Shown in pieces: positions 58,544-64,000 of a stretch of 64,000 bases of DNA. The translations under genes were made by a program, and so were the position numbers. Numbering within the stretch: position 1 is the stretch's first letter; every line of letters begins with the position of its first letter. Origin of the DNA: Galaxea fascicularis (taxonomy: Eukaryota; Cnidaria; Anthozoa; Scleractinia; Euphylliidae); assembly GCA_948470475.1 (NCBI GenBank), contig OX419338.1:8553705-8617704 (forward strand), given 5' to 3'. The notes under the pieces are model-generated. The model made no database searches. It was given only the letters and a program-made list of their open reading frames with translations, and was not told the origin of the DNA.

Positions 58544-61500
58544 GAAGAAGAAGAAGAAGAAGAATTTAATTTATATAGCTCTATACCGCTTTAATAATAA
58601 TACTTATTATTTATATAGCGCACTCTCCAAAGTTGCCCAAATGCGCTTCACATACATACATATAATTAAAAAAAAAGAACTGAAACTAAGAGCTAAAACT
58701 AAGAACTAGAACTAAAAACCATTAATAATATGCTAATTTAAAAAGATGTGTCTTCAGTTTCTGCTTAAAGATTGCAATACTAGAACTACACTTGATGTCC
58801 ATAGGTAATTTGTTCCACATACGAGGAGCACTAATCGAGAACGCTCTGTACCCATAAGTTTTGGTTTGATATGATGGTTGGCAAAAAAGCAACTTGTCAG
58901 CGAATCTAAGATCTCTCCTTGGGACGTATGGTACAAGCAATTCACTCAGGTACATTGGTGCAAAACCGTTAACAATCTTGTACGTAAACAATAAAATCTT
59001 AAAATAGAAGTAAAAACTAAATAAAATACAATAAACCAAATTAAATGTAGACTTAACAATAACAATGATTATCTAAAAGCAATTCTAAAAAGATGAGTTT
59101 TTAAACGCGATTTAAACACGGCAACCGATGGATTCAGCTTAATTTCAAGGGGCAGATCATTCCATAACTTGGGGGCAGCAACTGAGAAGGCTCTGTCTCC
59201 GTAGGTTTTAAAACGTACCCTTGGGACCTCCAAAAGATATTGTCCAGCAGATCTTAAACTTCTAGGTGGATTATAGTGTACTAAAAGTTGACTTATATAG
59301 GAAGGTGCTAAGTTATTAATTCCCTTGTAAGTCAGTAGTAAACTTAGAAGCAATTCGCAGTTCTACAGGAAGCCAATGCAATGCCTTGAGGATAGGGGTA
59401 ACTACGGGTGCTTTCGATTGGGAAATCCGGATTTAGATCTTAAAATCCGGATCTTCGGATTTCCAATCGAACACAAAATCCGAAAACGGATTTCGCGACG
59501 GATTTCGTTAATTGAAATCCATGTGGGGGAAGGATTTCAATTAACGAAATCCGTCGCGAAATCCGTTTTCGGATTTTGTGTTCGATTGGAAATCCGAAGA
59601 TCCGGATTTTAAGATCTAAATCCGGATTTCCCAATCGAAAGCACCCTACATGTGCAGCCCTAGGCTGCTGAGCCACAAGTCGCGCAGCACAATTTTGAAT
59701 CCGCTGCAGCTTGATAATCAAGTACTTTGGTGACCCGGTAAGCACTGCGTTATAACTGTCCAAACGACAAGTAACAAAGGCATGAACAAGAGCTTAGTGC
59801 CCTCAATAGTTAAATACTCCCTGATCCTAACAATATTCCTTAGATGAAATAAGGCGGATTTGCAAACTGAATTTACATGCTTATTCAGCGATAAAGTGCG
59901 ATAAAAAACTACACCAATATTCCTGGCCGCATAAGACGGACATACACGACAATCGCCAACCAGGATACTATCGAGAACTGGGCATGGCCGATGCTTATAA
60001 GAACCAATAAGTAACCAGCGGTTCAGTCTTATCTCTATTCAGTTTAAGTTTGTTGCGCGCTATCCAACGATCGATCTCCCTAACACAAGATTCAATCTGA
60101 GCAACCGAGCTAACTGATCATCCCCATCTTGTGAATTAAAAGACTGGTATAACTGGGTGTCATCAGCATAAAAGTGAAAACCCGTGTTATAACGTCTTAC
60201 AATTCACCCAAGCGGAGGAGTATATAAAGTAGATATAATATTGGTCCCAGCACGGACCCCTAAGGCACTCCACATGACAATGGGCGTGTAGCAGACCGAG
60301 CACCCCGAATACTAACAAAGAGAAATCTATCTCTAAGACAAGACTCAAACCAGGTTAATGCAGAGCCGCAAATTGCAAACGATTCGCTAATCGATTTAAG
60401 GCCCAGTTCAAACGTCGAACTTTTCATGCGCCGAATCAAATACCTATTTGGGTCGACCCAAATAAATTAAAATTCGACGTTGGTTCAGACGTCGAATTAA
60501 ATGCGTCGAATTATGTGTGACTCTTGCTGTTTTTCCGAAAATACATTGAAACAAATGATGCATTAGATTCGGCACATGAGAAGTTCGACGTTTTAATCAA
60601 TTAAATTCGACGAATGTGATTTGGGTCGACCCAACTATTGAATTCGACCGGCTCGGTCGAATTCAATAGTTGGATCGACCCAAATCAAATTCGTCGAATT
60701 TAATTGATTCAAACGCCGAACTTCTCATGTGCCGAATCAAATCAGTGATTTGATTCGACGTTTGAACCGGGCCTAAAAGTAATGAATGATCAATCATGTC
60801 GAAAGCAGCTGATAAATCCAGCAACAATAGAATAACAGTTCTATTCCAATCAATGCCAATGACAATGTCATTAAACACTTTCACTAGAGCCGTTTCGGTA
60901 CTATGAAATTGCTTAATTACAGGCAGATTGCATAATTTCACCCAGGCAATTACTAGAGACGTAGTCAATCAGCTGTGATGCTATCACTTTTTTAGTGCGT
61001 TTGGACATAAACATTAAGATTCAAATAGATGAGTTACCAAAATCTTCCACATCAAGGAGGGGCTCCTTGATTTTGGGATTAATTAAGTAACGCAAGTTTA
61101 AAACAATCAGGAACAACAGCACAGCGTAAAGACTGGTTAACAATCACAGCTGATGTTACTGTGGAAACCAAGTTTGTTTGACAAGAAAAGCCTGGTGTAA
61201 ATCATACTGACATTTTTCATTATTGCATAAAGGGGGATTTTACTGCCAATTCTATGTGGCCATCCAAGAAAAATTTTATTAAGTTGACGAAATTTAATGA
61301 AAGTGGAATTACCTGATTCTACCCTCGTAGTATCAAAAGAAAACCGGTTATTTACCTGTTTGTCAAAAGGAAAGTATGTTACGTCAAATTTGCAAGAGCT
61401 TGACACAATCTTTGGAGCCATCCACTGAATATTTCCGTTTGAATGTATCACAATTTTAGTCTTGAAACGATCGAGCGCGCCGTCATCGGAATCATCCACA
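55241..61500 (-). CDS. Gene E: nicotinic acetylcholine receptor alpha-like subunit, 3' part (four last exons; 5' exons outside window)
   Basis: Exons in transcript order: 61500-61356, 58197-57930, 57164-56992, 56008-55241. They cover about 450 residues, from just after loop A to the stop. Cys-loop contains PFDKQ (Lys replaces the usual Glu) and closes with Cys in TCRMKF; loop B is GSWTYDG; loop C is YECCPEPY. The loop-F exon is 12 nt longer than in gene A. M2 follows SGE, with [20 protein letters not shown]. The donor after the M2 exon reads GAG/GCAAGT, a GC-AG intron, while the four paralogs use GT there. The cytoplasmic loop has a His/Arg/Ser patch; M4 ends APSYAWQ. The signal, helix, 45-nt and loop-A exons were searched for up to 64,000 and not found, so the gene continues past the edge. 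The first intron seen here holds the LINE and foldback nest. Confidence 0.9.
56402..56799. mobile_element. 398-bp foldback element, ATAGACCCTTCTCC family, gene E last intron
   Basis: TCAATAGACCCTTCTCCAAA at the left and TTTGGAGAAGGGTCTATTGA at the right. Inner arms TATATCAGCTGAGAAAAT and the inverse also pair. The centre is a hairpin of ACAGACGTTTGT..CTGGGGGTAT with its inverse (about 56,578-56,636). Confidence 0.85.
58502..58564. repeat. (TAA)n(GAA)n compound microsatellite
   Basis: About 14 TAA units pass directly into about 7 GAA units, next to the 3' end of the minus-strand LINE. Confidence 0.95.
58565..59060 (-). mobile_element. LINE 3' fragment, family 3 copy 2, gene E intron
   Basis: The minus strand reads [55 protein letters not shown], the standard C-terminal tail of CR1/L2-like non-LTR retrotransposons. 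The 3' UTR has TTTATATAGC-type sequence and ends in the microsatellite. It is 5' truncated. Confidence 0.8.
59406..59646. mobile_element. 241-bp perfect foldback element inserted in the LINE
   Basis: Two 115-bp arms (59406-59520 and 59532-59646) are exact inverse copies with an 11-base spacer. Ends are GGGTGCTTTCGATTGGG / CCCAATCGAAAGCACCC; target duplication TAC (59403-59405, 59647-59649). It splits the LINE between [12 protein letters not shown] and [11 protein letters not shown]. Confidence 0.95.
60400..60773. mobile_element. 374-bp MITE, TAA target duplication, inserted in the LINE
   Basis: GGCCCAGTTCAAACGTCGAA at the left and TTCGACGTTTGAACCGGGCC at the right; TAA at 60397-60399 and 60774-60776. 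The interior is built of TTCGACG and GGGTCGACCCAA words, with a strong inner palindrome around 60,606-60,712. Confidence 0.9.
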
Positions 61501-61658
61501 CTGATAAATAACAAAAGATAAAATAAACATGATTGACATTCTTATAACAGCGTCCATAAATTTTTTTTGTAAGATTAGGTTAAGTGCATGAGTTTGCTAT
61601 TGGCATGATTATTATTCTTTCTGGGAGAAGATATTCTCCTCCTAAAAACAACTTAGGC

Positions 61659-61703
<45 letters not shown>

Positions 61704-61784
61704 TGAGCGACATTGGCGCCACAACTGATTCAGACCGTGGGTATCGTGTGTTGAACCTAACATAGTTAATGTGTATTTTGGTAT

Positions 61785-62485
61785 GGTATATGGTATGGTA
61801 TACTTTATTTAAATCAAAGAAACACGCTAGCCCCAACATCACTTTACTGGTTTCCATGGAGGGCGTGTTTGTACAGCCATCAAAAAGAGACTAAAACTAG
61901 TAATACGAGATTAATAATACGATAAGTCTAAAAGTGCGGAATTATAAACTAAGTATTAAAAAGAAAAACTAGTATAGCTAGGGCATGACTAACAGACCTA
62001 ACACAAAACTACATAACATGACACGAACCTATTACGTTTTGATAAGTTTATTAAATGAATATATCGATTCCGCTAATTTTGCTTCATTTGGGAGTGGTTC
62101 CAAAGAATCTTGTGCTATATTTAGAAACTCTCTCTTCGGTTTAGGAAGTGTCAAATCTGTAGCACTATTTCTGAGACGGTAATTAGTCTGATCAGGATTC
62201 CTTCTAACAAAAGAGTTCCTGAGGTCGGGCGCGGTGTCGTCATTCAGTATTTTATACATCAGTGTTGATTTGGCAAGGAGCCTCCTCACATCTAGTGCGT
62301 CCCAAGAGAGGGTCTCGATTATATAAGCGGAACTAATATCATAACTGGCACCAGTAAGAACCCTAGCAGCACGAGATTGAAATCTTTGTAGCTTATCTTT
62401 TAGTAATTTGCCGCGTTGTTCCAAAGAGGGGAACAATATTCAAAGTAAGGCTGTCAGTACTAGGTTCTTATAGACCTTTAGATTC
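61785..62485 (-). mobile_element. LINE 3' part, family 1 copy 2
   Basis: The minus strand reads RFQSRAARVLTGASYDISSA, IETLSWDALDVRRLLAKST, NDDTAPDLRNSFVRRNPDQT and ends AESIYSFNKLIKT; the 3' UTR matches 1,198-1,945 in reverse. The tail is a TATGGTATGG repeat near 61,790. Confidence 0.85.
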
Positions 62486-63357
62486 AATTACCGTGGCTGA
62501 TGCTACTGTGGAGCCCACATCTAGCGCACGGAACATTGCTGTCGTCTTCGACAATACCATGAGTTTCGAGGAACACGTCAACGAACTATGCAGGACAGCT
62601 TTTTTTCACATCAGGAACATTAGTCGCATGGGCCCATGCCTTGGTATTGACTCTACCAAAACACTAGAGCATGCATTAGTAACGTCTCGCTTAGATTACT
62701 GTAATGCGCTTCTCTATGGCCTACCTTAGCTGATTATCTTATTCAAAGACTACAATATGTCATGAATGCGGCGGCCAAAGTTATCACTTGCAAGCGAAAG
62801 TTTGATCATGTCACACCACTACTTATTGAGCTACACTGGCTCCCCGTTCGTCAGCGTATTGTTTTTAAGATCTTTATGTACACCTTTAAGGCACTCCATG
62901 GTGTGACTCCAACATACCTGACTGAGCTCACCAGTCCTTATGTTCCTAGGCGCGCTCTTAGGTCTGTTGACCAATTTCTGTTGGAGCAGCCAACGCAGAA
63001 TCTCAAATCGATTGGCTTTCGGGTTTTCTCAGTGTACGCGCCCTATTTCTGGAATTCCCTTCCATTTGAGATTAAAAGGAACGCATCTGTGCCTATTTTT
63101 AAAGCTAAACTAAGGACCCATCTTTTTCGACAAGCCTATTTTTAGACTCTGAGTCATGAGTGTATGAAATTTCATTTGATGTTTTTAGACTTTTGACTTT
63201 TTCGATTTTTAAGACTTTTAGACTTTTGACTTTTCCGACATTTTTGGGTTTTTTTTTAGTATGTTGCTATATTTGTAGTTTTTAGTGTATAGATTATAAT
63301 TTATTTGACACTGTAAAGCGCATTTGGGCGTTAGGAAAATGCGCTAAAGAAATTTCT
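62486..63357 (+). mobile_element. LINE 3' fragment, family 4, inserted in the family 1 LINE
   Basis: Plus strand: SARNIAVVFDNTMSFEEHVN, TSRLDYCNALLYGLP, a frameshift near 62,730, then MNAAAKVITCKRKFDHVTP, LLIELHWLPVRQRIVFKIFM, FWNSLPFEIKRNASVPIFKA, LRTHLFRQAYF. The 3' UTR carries AAGCGCATTTGGGCG. Confidence 0.85.
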
Positions 63358-63385
63358 TAATTAATCTTAATCATCTTTTCAAGTA

Positions 63386-63531
63386 ATATACCAAACACGA
63401 GAGACAGTGTTTTATCGGGATATCCAAACACCGAGAAGAGAGTTGAAAATACGACGCGCAGCGGAGTATTTTTGACGGAATTCGAGGTGTTTGGATGGCC
63501 GATGAAACACTGTCTCGAGTGTTTGGTATAT
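63386..63531. mobile_element. 146-bp foldback element
   Basis: ATATACCAAACACGAGAGACAGTGTTT at the left is the inverse of the right end, with inner ATCCAAACACC / GGTGTTTGGAT. It lies just past the plus-strand LINE tail. Confidence 0.8.
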
Positions 63532-63659
63532 CTTCTCAATTGAAACAAAAACTAAGGAATTAACGGAGAAGCAAAATCGTCAAAATCTATCAGTACTAAT
63601 TAAGACCGGGTATCCAAACCCCCTTCACGGTTGTGATTTCCTTTGTTTTAACTTGATGA

Positions 63660-64000
63660 ATTATTCATGAGTTTGAGAAGCGTATTTTCAGGAACAAAGG
63701 GCTTGATACGTCTCATCGCTCCAATACCTGCACTGGCCTTCTTACAAAATCATGTTAATATGACTATCCTAACTAAGTTTTTCATCTATCTGAACCCCTT
63801 TATGTGTATCCGTTCGTAATATGGGTATATTGTTTACCACGACGGGTTGTTCAGCATTCTTATTGTTTAAATTATATGAGGAGCCAATAAACATCAATTT
63901 AGACTTAGAGGGGTGCATTTGCAGTTTATTCAGTCTATCAGCCAATTACGGACATGAACGAGGTCAGAATTTATGTACGGAGAACGCATTATACATTTAT
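63660..64000 (-). mobile_element. LINE upstream segment, family 1 copy 2, continuing past the edge
   Basis: The minus strand reads NKLQMHPSKSKLMFIGSSYN, PVVVNNIPIL, GIGAMRRIKPFVPENTL. This joins the segment at 61,785-62,485 once the plus-strand LINE and foldback between them are set aside. GCGATGAGACGTATCAAGCC matches copy 1 at about 1,211. Confidence 0.8.

Larger units (their letters stand above)
59061..61145 (-). mobile_element. LINE reverse transcriptase remnant, family 3 copy 1, gene E intron
   Basis: In minus-strand order: [45 protein letters not shown] (motif A Asp), a foldback insertion, GVP.GSVLGP (motif B), [11 protein letters not shown] (motif C with intact ADD), [10 protein letters not shown], a second insertion, then [53 protein letters not shown]. 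Frameshifts and stops make it a pseudogene. Confidence 0.85.

Noticed and set aside
59440..59763. Two near-identical open frames on both strands
   Set aside because: They are the two arms of the perfect inverted repeat read in opposite directions, plus a LINE scrap.
61501..64000. Missing 5' exons of gene E
   Set aside because: I searched the minus strand for the loop-A, 45-nt and signal exon patterns and found only LINE and foldback sequence.

Overview
This is animal nuclear DNA, A+T-rich, intron-rich and crowded with short foldback transposons. Receptor sequence style, intron phases and repeat content fit an anthozoan cnidarian, most likely a stony coral. The phylum is a fairly firm inference; the species cannot be named from the sequence.

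The only convincing protein-coding genes are five paralogous nicotinic acetylcholine receptor (Cys-loop, pentameric ligand-gated cation channel) alpha-type subunits. Gene A is + (6893-16963), B is - (18466-25396), C is - (30969-42161), D is + (47568-53271) and E is - (55241-61500, with its 5' exons beyond the right edge). A, B and D share an eight-exon plan with identical intron positions and phases: signal peptide exon (phase 1); N-terminal helix exon; a 45-nt exon; a 110-nt loop-A exon; a 145-nt exon ending in the Cys-loop; an exon with loops B and C and the pre-M1 segment; a 173-nt M2 exon; and a last exon with M3, the cytoplasmic loop and M4. C has the same plan with the Cys-loop intron missing. 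The four 3' exons of E match, and E uses a GC splice donor before its last exon. I joined exons by hand at consensus sites; all frames close, giving predicted proteins of 553 (A), 634 (B), 543 (C), 571 (D) and at least 450 (E) residues.

All five keep the adjacent loop-C cysteines, the Cys-loop with a PFD motif, the loop-B GSWTYD motif and a cation-type M2 (Glu at -1', Leu at 9'). They are therefore predicted to be acetylcholine-type cation channels, assembling as homomers or with each other. B differs on the complementary face (Phe for the loop-D Trp), in loop-C spacing, and in a repeat-bearing cytoplasmic loop.

The layout runs A> <B <C D> <E. A/B and D/E are convergent; C and D diverge across about 5.4 kb. 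Introns and spacers hold many terminal-inverted-repeat elements (several with readable target-site duplications), hairpins, degraded LINE reverse-transcriptase remnants, a tRNA-derived SINE and microsatellites. The right end (58.5-64 kb) is a nest of LINEs broken by foldback elements, one of them a perfect 115-bp inverted repeat. I see no rRNA, CRISPR array or bacterial-type gene.
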